Below are positions 6,312 through 6,355 of a DNA stretch of 6,355 bases, piece by piece. The notes under the pieces are model-generated. The model was not told the origin of the DNA. It made no database searches and was given only the letters and a program-made list of their open reading frames with translations. A program made the translations under genes and the position numbers. The stretch's first letter is position 1, and every line of letters starts with the position of its first letter. Origin of the DNA: LC029 sp036676475 (GTDB taxonomy: Bacteria > Bacillota > Bacilli > Aneurinibacillales > RAOX-1). The stretch is from the NCBI GenBank assembly GCA_036676475.1, contig JAKFCU010000042.1:1-6355 (forward strand), read 5' to 3'.

Positions 6312-6355
6312 CAGACTTGGCGATACGTTGTTTCTTCATATGTCGGCAGATTTCG

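Larger units (their letters stand above)
6108..6355 (-). mobile_element. Right-end portion of a probable IS200/IS605-family element
   Basis: A strong subterminal hairpin (6154-6117 on the minus strand) is followed 4 bases later by TTCAA, resembling the right-end cleavage site (TCAA in IS608) of elements moved by a Y1 transposase. Immediately outside lies a truncated DCC gene, as expected for an insertion. Inside, a minus-strand frame stays open from the window edge (6354) to a stop at 6162-6160. It encodes 64 Arg/Ser-rich residues ending SKTLEPLSFGASFDEASQ, which could be a tnpB tail or RNA-coding sequence. No zinc-finger CxxC or RuvC motif falls in the window, so TnpB cannot be confirmed. 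The left end and any transposase lie beyond 6355. Confidence 0.55.

Overview
The window looks like chromosomal DNA of a low-to-mid GC Gram-positive bacterium, most likely a member of Bacillales. The signs are strong AGGAGG-type ribosome binding sites, U-tailed hairpin terminators, a ZTP riboswitch that works through a terminator, and a Spo0B-type sensor kinase. Genus is not determined; Brevibacillus, Paenibacillus or Bacillus would all fit.

Left part (1-3166, minus strand): a 398-residue D-3-phosphoglycerate dehydrogenase (serA, first step of serine synthesis) sits at 212-1408 and is followed by two tandem intrinsic terminators. Its leader (about 1501-1653) carries a putative promoter, a clear ZTP (pfl-motif) riboswitch aptamer and an intrinsic terminator. 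This suggests serA is switched on when ZTP/AICAR signals a shortage of 10-formyl-tetrahydrofolate; serine feeds that pool through glycine hydroxymethyltransferase. Upstream and in the same direction lies selO (1691-3166), a pseudokinase-fold protein AMPylase with all the catalytic residues I could place. No terminator is visible between selO and the riboswitch, so some selO transcripts may run into the serA leader.

Middle (3167-5400): a 341-bp divergent intergenic region holds putative promoters and a perfect inverted repeat. It is followed on the plus strand by a 630-residue membrane sensor histidine kinase (two membrane segments, large external sensor, HAMP, Spo0B-like H-box, GHKL ATPase). 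No response regulator gene is present in the window.

Right part (5401-6355, minus strand): a decayed accessory locus. An IS200/IS605-like right end (hairpin 6117-6154 followed by TTCAA) abuts the last 46 codons of a DCC-family (DUF393) thiol-disulfide oxidoreductase. That fragment overlaps by 8 bp the start of a DUF2071 (YqjF-like) gene, which has an internal, frame-shifting deletion. The segment just inside the element end folds on paper into several hairpins and could be the omega-RNA (reRNA) scaffold of a TnpB system; its guide would then be the DCC-gene sequence next to the end. This is the least ordinary part of the window.
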